Shown here in pieces: positions 1 through 7,937 of a stretch of 64,000 bases of DNA; the stretch's first letter is position 1; each line of letters starts with the position of its first letter. Under the pieces are notes generated by a model, which saw nothing but the letters and a program-made list of their open reading frames with translations, did not search any database and had not been told where the DNA came from. This DNA comes from Actibacterium ureilyticum. Lineage in GTDB: Bacteria; Pseudomonadota; Alphaproteobacteria; Rhodobacterales; Rhodobacteraceae. A program made the translations under genes and the position numbers. The stretch spans positions 1,223,568 through 1,287,567 of the forward strand of contig NZ_NSBT01000037.1 of NCBI RefSeq assembly GCF_002285435.1. The letters are read 5' to 3'.

Positions 1-822
1 CCCGGCCTGTTCATGCACGGTATAACGCTCGCCCTGGAATTCCGACAGCGCGACCGGCGGAACCTCGACCATCAGGTCGATGCCACCGGCCAGCATTTCG
101 GCGGTGCGGGTGTTGGCATCGGTGATCGGGCGAAAGGCCACGGCCTGCAATTCCGGCGCGCCATCCCAGTAATCGGGGTTCGCCTCGATCACCACCGCTT
201 CGTTCGACCGCCATTCGGCAAAGGTGAACGGCCCGGTGCCCGACGGGTTGCGCCCGAAATCGGCGCCATGGGCTTCCACCGCGGCGGGCGACACGATCAG
301 GCCCGTGGGATAGGCCAGGTTCGACAGAAAGGGCGCATAGGGCGCGTTCAGGGTGAACCGCACGGTCAGGTCATCGACCACCTCGGTCGTCTGAATGGCC
401 GAGAAGAAGAAGGCCAGCGGGAACGGGCCGGTGTCGTGGAACGGGTGATCCTCGTTCAGCATCCGGTCGAAGTTGAACTTGACCGCCTGGGCGTTGAAAT
501 CGGACCCGTCGTGGAACTTCACCCCCGGGCGCAGCGCAAAGGTATAGACGGTGCCATCCTCGCTGATGTCCCAGCTTGTCGCCAGCGCCGGTTCGACCTG
601 AAGCGTGCCGTCCTGGTAACGCACCAGCCCGTCATAGACATTCATCAGGATACGGAAATCGTTGACCGCCGTCACGGCGGCGGGATCCAGCGCCTTGGGC
701 TCGGCGATCTGCCCCACGATCAGGACGCCCGGCGGGGTTTGCGCCGTGGCCCCCATTGTTGTCAAAGCCAGCGCGGCGCCAGCGGCCAGCAGCCCCCGGC
801 GGGTGACGGTAAAGAGCGACAT
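1..822 (-). CDS. ABC transporter substrate-binding protein, family 5 (peptide/nickel type), 3' end missing
   Basis: This is the N-terminal 274 codons of a periplasmic solute-binding protein; the gene runs off the left edge. The start is the ATG at 822. The protein opens with a twin-arginine-like leader (TRRGLLAAGAALA) followed by an AxA-type cleavage region. It then shows the family 5 pattern: EPKALDPAAV, the DGLVRY segment, LRPGVKFHDGSDFNAQAVKFNFDRM, and a YAPFLSNLAYP stretch. Such proteins feed oligopeptides, opines, nickel or similar solutes to a Dpp/Opp-type importer, whose other genes would lie beyond the window. A perfect 18-bp palindrome at 852-869 sits just upstream and probably controls this gene. 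The substrate cannot be told from this fragment. Confidence 0.9.
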   Translation of the reverse strand, partial: MSLFTVTRRGLLAAGAALALTTMGATAQTPPGVLIVGQIAEPKALDPAAVTAVNDFRILMNVYDGLVRYQDGTLQVEPALATSWDISEDGTVYTFALRPGVKFHDGSDFNAQAVKFNFDRMLNEDHPFHDTGPFPLAFFFSAIQTTEVVDDLTVRFTLNAPYAPFLSNLAYPTGLIVSPAAVEAHGADFGRNPSGTGPFTFAEWRSNEAVVIEANPDYWDGAPELQAVAFRPITDANTRTAEMLAGGIDLMVEVPPVALSEFQGERYTVHEQAG

Positions 823-851
823 GGCGGTTTCCTCTCTGCTGCGTCAAATCT

Positions 852-869
852 AATTTATCATGATAAATT
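852..869. promoter_or_regulatory. Perfect 18-bp palindrome, probable operator of the FCD regulator
   Basis: AATTTATCATGATAAATT reads identically on both strands. It lies 30 bp before the start of the binding-protein gene, in the space it shares with the divergent DUF1028 gene. Two related sites occur at 880-897 and 2418-2435, the latter just ahead of the FCD regulator gene. Recurrence at the regulator's own promoter supports an operator role. This is an AT-rich island in GC-rich DNA. Confidence 0.7.
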
Positions 870-879
870 GCATCAGGCC

Positions 880-897
880 AAATTCTCATGATAAATT
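880..897. promoter_or_regulatory. Second copy of the TCATGATAAATT operator, imperfect
   Basis: The right half TCATGATAAATT is identical to the perfect palindrome at 852-869. The left half matches its mirror at 7 of 9 positions. Centre-to-centre distance between the two sites is 28 bp, near three helical turns, which would suit cooperative binding. It lies 28 bp ahead of the DUF1028 start. Confidence 0.55.
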
Positions 898-924
898 CAA
901 GCCCGAGACTGTTCGGAGACGGTG

Positions 925-1596
925 ATGACGATTTCGATCCTGGCTTTTGACGAAAAAACGAGCACATACGGCGGCGCCGCGACGACCGGAAGCCTGTGCG
1001 TGGGGGGCTGGGTGCTGCGCGGGGATGCCGAATCGGGGGTGTCGGCGTCTCAGGGATCGCTGCCCAGCACATTTTGGGGCACCGACGTGCTGGCGCGCAT
1101 GCGCGGCGGCGACAGCGCGGCGGTCGCGGTCGATACGGTGGTTGCGGCCGATCCCGGCCGGGCCGAACGGCAGCTGTCGGCGCTGGACCCGACGGGCGGC
1201 ACCGGCGCGTTCACCGGGCAGAACAGCCTGGGTGCGGCGGGCACGCGGTCGGCCACGCATGTGGTGGTGGCGGGAAACCTGTTGGCCTCGGACAAGGTAC
1301 TGGAGGCATGCCTTGCCGGTTTTCAAGCGGCCGAGGGGGCGCTGGATCTGCGGCTTCTGGCGGCGCTTGATGCGGCGGCACATGCCGGGGGGGACAGGCG
1401 CGGTCTGTTATCGGCCGCGCTTCTGGTGGTGGCGCGGGATCGCCCGCCGCTGACCCTGCGGATCGATCATTCCGATACCCCGCTCAGCGCGCTGTCCGAT
1501 CTGCACCGGCGCGCGACCCAGGGGGACTATGCCCGCTGGACCGCCCATGTGCCGACGCTGGACGATCCGACGCGGGCCAAGCCGTTCGCGACGTGA
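925..1596 (+). CDS. DUF1028 family protein
   Basis: A 223-residue protein with the DUF1028 hallmarks: MTISILAFDEKTSTYGGAATTG at the N-terminus (family proteins open with a self-versus-environment type TFSIVARD segment), a GVSASQG motif, a D-P-x-x-x-x-RQ-x-S-x-LD segment and the GTGAFTG region. The fold is an Ntn-hydrolase-like one by family description, but the enzymatic role is unproven. The ATG at 925 is preferred over the GTG at 922 because GGAG at 915-918 is then correctly spaced. It is divergent from the peptide-type binding protein and shares its palindromic operators. DUF1028 genes commonly sit in peptide or amino-acid uptake loci, so a role in processing the imported compound is a reasonable inference. 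Confidence 0.85.
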   Translation: MTISILAFDEKTSTYGGAATTGSLCVGGWVLRGDAESGVSASQGSLPSTFWGTDVLARMRGGDSAAVAVDTVVAADPGRAERQLSALDPTGGTGAFTGQNSLGAAGTRSATHVVVAGNLLASDKVLEACLAGFQAAEGALDLRLLAALDAAAHAGGDRRGLLSAALLVVARDRPPLTLRIDHSDTPLSALSDLHRRATQGDYARWTAHVPTLDDPTRAKPFAT

Positions 1597-2364
1597 TCAT
1601 TCGGCGATGAAGCGTTTCATCACCTCGGCCTCTTGCGCGTCCATCAGGCTGCGCGCCATCTCCATGTGGCTTTTCATGACCGCGCGCGCCCGTTCCGCAT
1701 CGCCCTGACGCAGCGCCGCGATCAGATCCGACTGGTGGCTGCGCCCGCGTTTCCAAAGCGCGTGGTTCGGTGTCGCATAAAGCCGCTTGTAGACCGTCAG
1801 ATCGGTCAGAATCTGCGCCATGAAGCTGACGCAGAACCCCAGCAGCGCGTTGCTGCCGAAATCCGACAGCCGCGCATGAAACCGCAGCGACGCAACATGC
1901 TGGCGGCGTTCTTCCTCGGCATCGGCGGCGGCGTGAGCGTAATCCTGCATGATGGCTTCCAGCTCGGCCAGCTGCGCCTCGGTCAGGTTGCCGGCCAGGC
2001 TGGCGGCCAGCTCCGGTTCCAGCGCGATCCGCACCTGATAGATGTCGGCGATGGTCACGTCGCGGAAATAGAAATAGTTGGCCAGCAACGCCCCTGCCCG
2101 CTCGCGCGAGACCGCGCCGACGAAGCTGCCGCCGCCCGGGCCGGTCTTGGTCTCGACCAGACCTTGGGCCTGTAACAGGCGCATCGCCTCGCGGATGGTG
2201 CCCTTGGACATGCCGAACCGTTCGATCAGCTCTGCCTCGCCCGGCAGGCGGTCGCCCGGTTGCAAGCCGCGTTCCACCACCCAGTCCTTGATCGCATCGG
2301 CCACCCGCAACGGGCGCGAGCGCCGTGCGGCGCCCCGGGGGGGATGCGATGGGCCTGTGGTCAT
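1597..2364 (-). CDS. FCD-domain GntR-family (FadR subfamily) transcriptional regulator
   Basis: A 255-residue DNA-binding regulator. The N-terminal winged helix is seen in RVADAIKDWVVERGLQPGDRLPGEAELIERFGMSKGTIREAMRLLQAQGLVETKTGPGGG, the canonical GntR signature. The C-terminal helical FCD domain follows from YQVRIALEPELAASLAG to the end, with histidines (SLRFHARLSDFGSN, and SHQSDLIAAL with the later SHMEMA) in positions that bind metal in family members. An upstream in-frame ATG at 2427 exists, but it would sit on the operator-like site at 2418-2435, so the ATG at 2364 is chosen. It is separated by one base from the end of the DUF1028 gene, to which it is convergent. It probably represses both neighbours and itself, with the transported solute or its product as effector. 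Confidence 0.9.
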   Translation of the reverse strand: MTTGPSHPPRGAARRSRPLRVADAIKDWVVERGLQPGDRLPGEAELIERFGMSKGTIREAMRLLQAQGLVETKTGPGGGSFVGAVSRERAGALLANYFYFRDVTIADIYQVRIALEPELAASLAGNLTEAQLAELEAIMQDYAHAAADAEEERRQHVASLRFHARLSDFGSNALLGFCVSFMAQILTDLTVYKRLYATPNHALWKRGRSHQSDLIAALRQGDAERARAVMKSHMEMARSLMDAQEAEVMKRFIAE

Positions 2365-2417
2365 GCGGATGATCCCGGTCTGCGGAACGGTTTCTGGGCT
2401 TGTCCCGCAGGGAAACA

Positions 2418-2435
2418 TATCGATCATGATAAATT
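2418..2435. promoter_or_regulatory. Third copy of the TCATGATAAATT operator, ahead of the FCD regulator
   Basis: The half-site TCATGATAAATT recurs exactly here, and the mirror half matches at 6 of 9 positions. It lies about 54 bp upstream of the preferred regulator start at 2364, consistent with autoregulation. The sequence ATCATGAT at its centre is perfectly symmetrical. Confidence 0.55.
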
Positions 2436-2475
2436 CAAGGCCGACTTCCCCAACCCCGGCCCGACCCGCCGCCCG

Positions 2476-3306
2476 CTATTCCGCCATCGCGGCGGGCTTG
2501 GCCCAATCGTCCCAGCCGGTACCGGCGGTCATGACGGGCCCGTCCCAATCGAACGGGATCTGGTGGATCACCGTATCGTCGCCATCGATCAGCAGCACGA
2601 AATAGGCCGGGGCCATCGGCGCGCCCTTCAGCAATTCGGCCTCGGCCAGATCGGGGATCGACTGGTTGCCCGTCGATGGCACGCTGGCAAATTGCACCCC
2701 GGCATAGCGGCCATGGATCGGCGCATGCACATGCCCGAAATGGATATAGCCGATCTTGTCCGCATGTTCCGCGATCAGCGCGCGAAACGGCGCGCGGTCC
2801 TGCGCGACCATGGCGATCCGGTCCTCGGCCGGTAGACCCACAAGCATCGGGTTGTGATGCAGGAACAGTCGCGCCTTCTGGCATTGCGCCAGCTCTGCCC
2901 GAAGCCAGTCGCGCCGCGCGGCACAGAAATGGCCCGCATGGGTCCGCGTCCCGACCGTGTCTAGATAGATGAAACGCACGCCATCGATGGTCTCGGCGTG
3001 ATTTATGAACCCGCTGGCATCGGCGGGGTGAGTGTCGAAAACCGCGCGGAACGTGGCGCGGTCATCGTGATTGCCGATCATCAGGCGTACCGGCATCGGC
3101 AGATCGGCAACCGCGTCGCGCAGCGCGGCATAGGCCGCCCGTTCGCCCCAATGCGCCAGATCGCCGGTGATGATGACCCGCGCGGCATCGACGTGATGTA
3201 CGCAAATGTCGCTAAGCGCGCGTGCAAACCGTGCATGCGGGTCCAGCCCGCCCATGGCCTCGCCGGGGATCGTCAGGTGAATGTCCGAGATGTGAATGAT
3301 CTTCAT
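2476..3306 (-). CDS. Class III metallophosphoesterase, GpdQ/CpdA-like phosphodiesterase
   Basis: A 276-residue cytoplasmic phosphodiesterase. Metal-binding motifs are in order: DIHL near residue 8 (D-x-H), GDLAHWG near 49 (GD), GNHDD near 78 (GNHD), a lone H in FLHHNPM near 149, and GHVHAPIHG near 190 (GHxH). This is the complete set for the calcineurin-like superfamily, and the length fits the CpdA/GpdQ group. It is the last gene of an operon for an Ugp-like glycerol-3-phosphate-type importer. That favours glycerophosphodiester hydrolysis (GpdQ-like) over cAMP hydrolysis, but this is inferred from context. The start ATG at 3306 gives the standard MKIIHISDIH beginning. Confidence 0.88.
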   Translation of the reverse strand: MKIIHISDIHLTIPGEAMGGLDPHARFARALSDICVHHVDAARVIITGDLAHWGERAAYAALRDAVADLPMPVRLMIGNHDDRATFRAVFDTHPADASGFINHAETIDGVRFIYLDTVGTRTHAGHFCAARRDWLRAELAQCQKARLFLHHNPMLVGLPAEDRIAMVAQDRAPFRALIAEHADKIGYIHFGHVHAPIHGRYAGVQFASVPSTGNQSIPDLAEAELLKGAPMAPAYFVLLIDGDDTVIHQIPFDWDGPVMTAGTGWDDWAKPAAMAE

Positions 3307-3366
3307 GGCCTTGCCTTGCCTGCGGGGTCGGCTGCGCGAAACGCTCCGCGCAGCCGACCGGTCGTG

Positions 3367-4614
3367 TCAGCCGTTGGGCAGCAGATCGGCCACTTCTTCG
3401 ACCATCTCTTGCTGCAGCTCTTTCATGTCGGTCGCGTCGCCGGTGACGATGCGTTCGATCCCGTCATAGATCACCTGGGTGATCGCCAGCCCGTTATCGC
3501 CCGGATAGGCCTGCCAGTCGCGCAGCAGCGGCAACTGGTCGACCGCCGTCTGCTTGTTGGGGTTCTGGTCATAGAAATCGGCCAGGATCACCTCGTTCGC
3601 GGCCTTGTTCGGCGGCATGTAGCCGGTTGTCTTGGCGACCTCGGCCGCGCCTTCGCCGCTGGTGATGAATTTCAGCCAGGCCCAGGCGGCTTCCTGAACC
3701 TTCGGATCGTCCGAGGTCGAGGTCAGCATCGCCGCGTTCCCGCCCGCGGGCAGGCCCCTGGGGGTTTCGCCCATGCCCGGGAACGGCCCCGTGACCAGTT
3801 CGAAATCGCCCTGGCTGCGTTCCACCGCGCCCAGCGCCGAGGTCGACCAGAACATCATCCCGATCTCACCGGCCGAGAACGACGCCAGCGCGGCTTTCCA
3901 TTCCAGGTTCTTCATCTCGCATTTGGTGAAGATTTCCTGCATCTGTTCCAGCGCGGCCAGCGCCTCGGGGCTGTCCAGAGTGACCTGGCCGTTTTCGACG
4001 ATCGCCTTGTCCTGGCTCCACATCAACGCCTGGACGAACCAGTTACCGGTGATGTTCCAACCCCAGAAGACCGGGTTGTCGATGCCGTTGGCCTTCATGG
4101 ACTCGCAGGCGCCGATCACCTCGTCCCAGGTGGTAGGCAGGGTGTCGATCCCGCCGGCCTCCAGGATATCCATGTTGTAATAGCCCACGGGCAGCGAGAC
4201 CGAAAACGGCAGGCCATGCACCGCGCCGTCAAAGGTCGACAGCGACAGCATCGCCTGATGATAGCCTTCTTTTTCGAACGCGTCTTCCTTGGCGATGAAG
4301 GGTTCCAGCGATTTGGCGATGCCCTTGTCGACCAGAATCTGCTGGCGGTTCAGGCCCTGCATGGTGACATCGGGCAGGTTGCCCGAAACGGCCTCGCGCA
4401 GGATGGTGTTGGTGCCGTCTTCATAGCTTTCATAGGTGGCGCGGAACTTGACCTCGATATCGGGATGCGCGGCCTTGAAAGCGGGCATCATCGCCTCGTA
4501 GGTGACATCGAACAGGTGGCTATAGGGATAGGCGAATTCGATGGTGACGGTGTCTTCGGCGAAGACGGCCGTCGCGCTCAGCGCCAGGGCCGTTGCGGTG
4601 GCGGTCAGTTTCAT
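3367..4614 (-). CDS. ABC transporter extracellular substrate-binding protein, UgpB-like (family 1)
   Basis: A 415-residue periplasmic binding protein with a signal peptide ending near VFAED (about residue 20). Family 1 features include IEFAYPYSH..., FKAAHPDIEVKFRATYESYEDG, a LPDVTMQGLNRQQILVDKG segment, the TWDEVIGACESMK pattern and late W-AWLKFITSGEGAAEVAKTTGYMPPNKAA. These match sn-glycerol-3-phosphate and sugar binding proteins. It belongs to one operon with two permeases and an ATPase upstream and the phosphodiesterase downstream. A glycerol phosphate or glycerophosphodiester ligand is the best guess. Other sugars or polyols remain possible. Confidence 0.88.
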   Translation of the reverse strand: MKLTATATALALSATAVFAEDTVTIEFAYPYSHLFDVTYEAMMPAFKAAHPDIEVKFRATYESYEDGTNTILREAVSGNLPDVTMQGLNRQQILVDKGIAKSLEPFIAKEDAFEKEGYHQAMLSLSTFDGAVHGLPFSVSLPVGYYNMDILEAGGIDTLPTTWDEVIGACESMKANGIDNPVFWGWNITGNWFVQALMWSQDKAIVENGQVTLDSPEALAALEQMQEIFTKCEMKNLEWKAALASFSAGEIGMMFWSTSALGAVERSQGDFELVTGPFPGMGETPRGLPAGGNAAMLTSTSDDPKVQEAAWAWLKFITSGEGAAEVAKTTGYMPPNKAANEVILADFYDQNPNKQTAVDQLPLLRDWQAYPGDNGLAITQVIYDGIERIVTGDATDMKELQQEMVEEVADLLPNG

Positions 4615-4726
4615 GGGAGATGTCCTCTCTTGCCGGATCTTGGAGCCGGGATGTTTGCAGACAGGCGGCTCCGGGGGTTCATCCCTTGTGGGATTTCGGT
4701 TGCGGGGGGCTTGGCGCCCCCCGCGC

Positions 4727-5689
4727 TCATTTCATGCCGTTCAGCGTGATCCCTTCGACAAAGCGTTTCTGCGCCAGGATGAAGGCCACGATCAGCGGCG
4801 TGACGATCACCGTGGCGGTGGCCATCATCGGGCCGAAGAAGCTGCCATCGCCATCGCCCTTGAACTCGCGCAGGCCCAGCGGTGGGGTGAACAGGTCGCG
4901 GTTGCCCGTCACCACGATGCGCGGCCAGAAATAGTCGTTCCAATGCGCCACCACCGAAAAGATCGCGAACGCCATCAGCGCCGGGATCGCGGTGGGCAGC
5001 ATCACCCGCCAGACGATGGCAAGCTCGCCCATCCCGTCCATGCGGGCGGCGTCGATCAGGTCGTCGGGCACGGTCATGAAGAATTGCCGCATCAGGAAGA
5101 TGCCGAACACGCTGATCGTCCAGGGCACCACCAGCGCGGCATAGGTGTTGGTCAGCCCCAGCTTGGCCAGCATGATGTACAAAGGCAGGGCAATGGCATG
5201 AACGGGGATCAGCAGGCAGAACAGCACCAGCGCAAAGACCGCCTCGCGCCCCCAAAACCGCAGCTTGGCCAGGGCATAGGCCGCAGGCAGCGCCACGACC
5301 GCCTGGATCACGAAGATCGACGCGGTCACCAGCACCCCGTTCAACAGATAGCGCAGCAAGGGCGCCTGGGTGAACGCGCTTTTGTAATTGAAGACGACCG
5401 GGCGCAGGGAACAATCGGCCTCGGCCTCGGCCACCAGGGCGGCGCGGATGCCGTTGTCGTCCAGCCCGGCAAAGCGCGGCGCGGCGGCGGCGATGTCATC
5501 GCGGTTGGGATCGCGCAGCTTCACGCAGCGTTCATCCACCATCATCTCCTGACGACCGAAAAAGCCCCCCTCGCCCCGGTCGATCTCGCCCGGGCTTTTG
5601 AACGAATAGCTGACCATCATGTAGAAGGGCGCGATGACGACTATGGCGCCCAGGATCAGGATCAGATGTTTCCACCAGTCGCGCGTCAT
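4727..5689 (-). CDS. ABC transporter permease, UgpE/MalG-like, with an extra periplasmic insert
   Basis: A 320-residue inner-membrane permease. The EAA loop is DAARMDGMGELAIVWRVMLPTAIPAL near residues 217-242, and the C-terminus reads KRFVEGITLNGMK, as in UgpE/MalG proteins (KxFVxGLTxGAVK). After the first membrane segment it carries about 60 residues not usual for the family (from GGFFGRQEMMV to CSLRPVVFNYKSAF), with two cysteines. The insert faces the periplasm and may contact the binding protein. Its ATG overlaps the stop of the upstream permease (ATGA), so the two are translationally coupled. Confidence 0.88.
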   Translation of the reverse strand: MTRDWWKHLILILGAIVVIAPFYMMVSYSFKSPGEIDRGEGGFFGRQEMMVDERCVKLRDPNRDDIAAAAPRFAGLDDNGIRAALVAEAEADCSLRPVVFNYKSAFTQAPLLRYLLNGVLVTASIFVIQAVVALPAAYALAKLRFWGREAVFALVLFCLLIPVHAIALPLYIMLAKLGLTNTYAALVVPWTISVFGIFLMRQFFMTVPDDLIDAARMDGMGELAIVWRVMLPTAIPALMAFAIFSVVAHWNDYFWPRIVVTGNRDLFTPPLGLREFKGDGDGSFFGPMMATATVIVTPLIVAFILAQKRFVEGITLNGMK

Positions 5690-6663
5690 CCGTAATGCAC
5701 CTTTCGTTCGACCAGCCAGCGCTGGATCAGGGTCAGGAACATGACGAAGATCAGGAACAGCACCGTGATCGCCGACCCGATGCCGATCAGGTTCTGCTGC
5801 ACGCCCTTTTCGAAAATGGCGAACATCATGACATAGGTCGATTTGTTCGGCCCCCCGCCCTGCGGCCAGAAGGCCTCGACCGTGTCAAAGACCTGAAACG
5901 CGCGGATGCAGCTGATGGTCACCACGAACACGGTCGTCGGCCCCAGCGCGGGCCAGGTGACCAGGCGGAACCGGTCCCAGCCCGATTTCGCGCCGTCGAT
6001 TTCGGCGGCGTGGTACAACTCGCGGTGCACGGCAGTCAGCCCGGCCAGGTACAGCACCATGTTGAAGCCGAACCCCTGCCAGATGCCGATGAAGCAGATC
6101 ACCCAGATCGCATAGCGCTTGTCGCCCAGCCAGACCGGGAACCCGTCGGCGCAGCCGGTCGACAGGAACGGCCAGAGCCGCTCCAGCACCGTGCCACAGC
6201 CCATTTCCAGCGTGCGGTTGATCATCCCGATCGACGGGTGCAGCATGAATTCCCAGGCAATCGCCATCGCCAGAAGCGTGGCCATCACCGGCAGGAAATA
6301 GATCGTCTTATAGACCTCGCGGAACCGGCCCAGCGTATTGATCAGCAAGGCCGCGCCCAGACCCAGCCCGACCGAGATCGGCACCACCGTCGCCACATAG
6401 GTCAGTGTGGCGATGAACATCTTGGCGTAAGTGCTTCGGGTGAAAAGCTTTTCATAGTTGCGGGCGCCCACCCAATCGAAGCCGGAATTGCCCAGCGAAT
6501 AGTTGCTGAAGGACAGCGCGGTCGCGATCACCACCGGCGCCAGCAGGATGACGATCATCAGAACCAGCGCCGGGGCGGTCAGAACCCATGCGGTGCGATG
6601 GCGCCGCGCCACGTGGTCCGGGGCGGCGGCGACGTGGGGCGGGGCGGGATGCGTCGCGACCAT
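5686..6663 (-). CDS. ABC transporter permease, UgpA/MalF-like
   Basis: A 325-residue inner-membrane permease with a short cytoplasmic N-tail and about six membrane segments. The first is WVLTAPALVLMIVILLAPVV. The EAA loop is AAEIDGAKSGWDRFRLVTWPALGPTTVFVV, and the partner-interface region KSTYVMMFAIFEKGVQ follows. A longer reading frame continues upstream but overlaps the ATPase gene. The ATG at 6663 starts two bases past the ATPase stop, so it is chosen. There is a periplasmic insertion with a C-x-C pair region (MGCGTVLERLWPFLSTGCADG), also seen in some Ugp-like permeases. Confidence 0.88.
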   Translation of the reverse strand: MVATHPAPPHVAAAPDHVARRHRTAWVLTAPALVLMIVILLAPVVIATALSFSNYSLGNSGFDWVGARNYEKLFTRSTYAKMFIATLTYVATVVPISVGLGLGAALLINTLGRFREVYKTIYFLPVMATLLAMAIAWEFMLHPSIGMINRTLEMGCGTVLERLWPFLSTGCADGFPVWLGDKRYAIWVICFIGIWQGFGFNMVLYLAGLTAVHRELYHAAEIDGAKSGWDRFRLVTWPALGPTTVFVVTISCIRAFQVFDTVEAFWPQGGGPNKSTYVMMFAIFEKGVQQNLIGIGSAITVLFLIFVMFLTLIQRWLVERKVHYG

Positions 6664-6664
6664 C

Positions 6665-7825
6665 TCAGGCCACCTCGACCCGGGCGGGGGCGGCGCGCGT
6701 GATCCCGCGCAGACGTGCGCCCGACGCGTCGAAGAGCAACGCCAGTTCGCGGTCGAATGACAACCCCACCGGCGTTCCCAGGCCCAGCGCAGCGCGTTGC
6801 TGCGCCGCGGCCCGCAGGGTGACACGCCGGCCCAGCCCCGGCACCTCGACCTGGGCGAAAAGCTCTGATCCCAGGTTCTCGATATGGGCGACATGGCCGC
6901 GTAGCGGCGCGTCGCCGCCGGACGCCAGACGCAGCGCCTCGGGCCTCAGCCCCAGCGAGGCGCCGCCCCTTGGCGCGTTCCGCGCCACCAGCCCCAGATC
7001 GCGGTCCAACAGGCTGACCCGCCCGTCGCCGTCCAGCTCGACCGGCAGGATGTTGATTTTGGGCGACCCGATGAATTCGGCAACCTCGATCGTGTCGGGG
7101 TCGTCATAGACCACATGCGGGGCGGCGCATTGCAGGATCCGGCCCCCCATCATCACCGCGATCCGGTCGGACATGGTCATCGCCTCGACCTGGTCATGGG
7201 TGACATAGATGAAGGTCGCCGCCAGCCGGCGGTGCAGCTCGGCGATCTCGGTCCGGGTCTGGACCCGCAGTTTGGCGTCCAGGTTCGACAGCGGCTCGTC
7301 CAGCAGAAAGGCCGCCGGATCACGCACCAGCGCCCGGCCCAGCGCGACACGCTGGCGCTGGCCGCCGGAAAGCTGCCCGGGTTTGCGGTGCAGCAGATGG
7401 CCGATTTCCAGCATCTGCGCGGCGCGGTCGACTTCTTGGTCGATGTCGCGCGCCAGCGCCCGCGCGCCGGGCATGAACCGGCCCAGAACCGGCAGGCGCT
7501 GCATCCCGCGCAACCGGCGCATCCTGAGCGGGACAGCGATGTTCTGGCCAACGCTCAGATGCGGATAAAGCGCATAGGACTGAAACACCATCGACAGATT
7601 GCGATCCGCGGCGCGCAGCCCCGCCACCGACTGGCCACCAATGCGGATATCGCCCGCGCATTGGGTTTCCAGCCCCGCAACGATGCGCAACAGCGTGGAC
7701 TTGCCGCAGCCAGACGGCCCCACCAGCGAAACGAACTCGCCATCGGCAATGTCCAGCGACACCTGTCGCAGAACCTCGGTCTCGCCGAAGCGCTTGGTGA
7801 TCTTGTCGATGCTCAGCCCGGCCAT
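6665..7825 (-). CDS. ABC transporter ATP-binding protein, UgpC/MalK-like
   Basis: A 386-residue ATPase of the CUT1 (MalK/UgpC) type. It has Walker A GPSGCGKST near residue 38, the Q-loop MVFQSYALYPH, signature LSGGQRQRV, Walker B AAFLLDEPLSNLD and the H-loop THDQ. The C-terminal TOBE domain includes GSPKINILPVEL and SLGLRPEALRL, typical of this branch. It is the first gene of the importer operon. The second of two tandem ATGs (7825) is used because AGGAG lies 7 bp before it. An extra loop (RRLRGMQRLPVLGRFMPGARALARD) between the Q-loop and the signature is longer than usual. Confidence 0.9.
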   Translation of the reverse strand: MAGLSIDKITKRFGETEVLRQVSLDIADGEFVSLVGPSGCGKSTLLRIVAGLETQCAGDIRIGGQSVAGLRAADRNLSMVFQSYALYPHLSVGQNIAVPLRMRRLRGMQRLPVLGRFMPGARALARDIDQEVDRAAQMLEIGHLLHRKPGQLSGGQRQRVALGRALVRDPAAFLLDEPLSNLDAKLRVQTRTEIAELHRRLAATFIYVTHDQVEAMTMSDRIAVMMGGRILQCAAPHVVYDDPDTIEVAEFIGSPKINILPVELDGDGRVSLLDRDLGLVARNAPRGGASLGLRPEALRLASGGDAPLRGHVAHIENLGSELFAQVEVPGLGRRVTLRAAAQQRAALGLGTPVGLSFDRELALLFDASGARLRGITRAAPARVEVA

Positions 7826-7888
7826 CATGATTCTCCTGCTGGTCAGGTGGTCATCTAAGGGGGCGGGCTTTCAGTTTTGTGACGACAT

Positions 7889-7903
7889 ATTAGTGAGATT
7901 AAT
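7889..7903. promoter_or_regulatory. LysR-type box (ATTA-N7-TAAT) in the divergent promoter
   Basis: The sequence ATTA-GTGAGAT-TAAT fits the classical T-N11-A LysR box with interrupted dyad symmetry. It lies between the ATPase gene start (7825) and the LysR gene start (7938), where such a regulator normally binds to control both. It would overlap an alternative regulator start at 7902, which favours the downstream ATG. Confidence 0.55.
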
Positions 7904-7937
7904 GGCCGCTATCCTTTCGCCGGAAGGACCCGACAGA

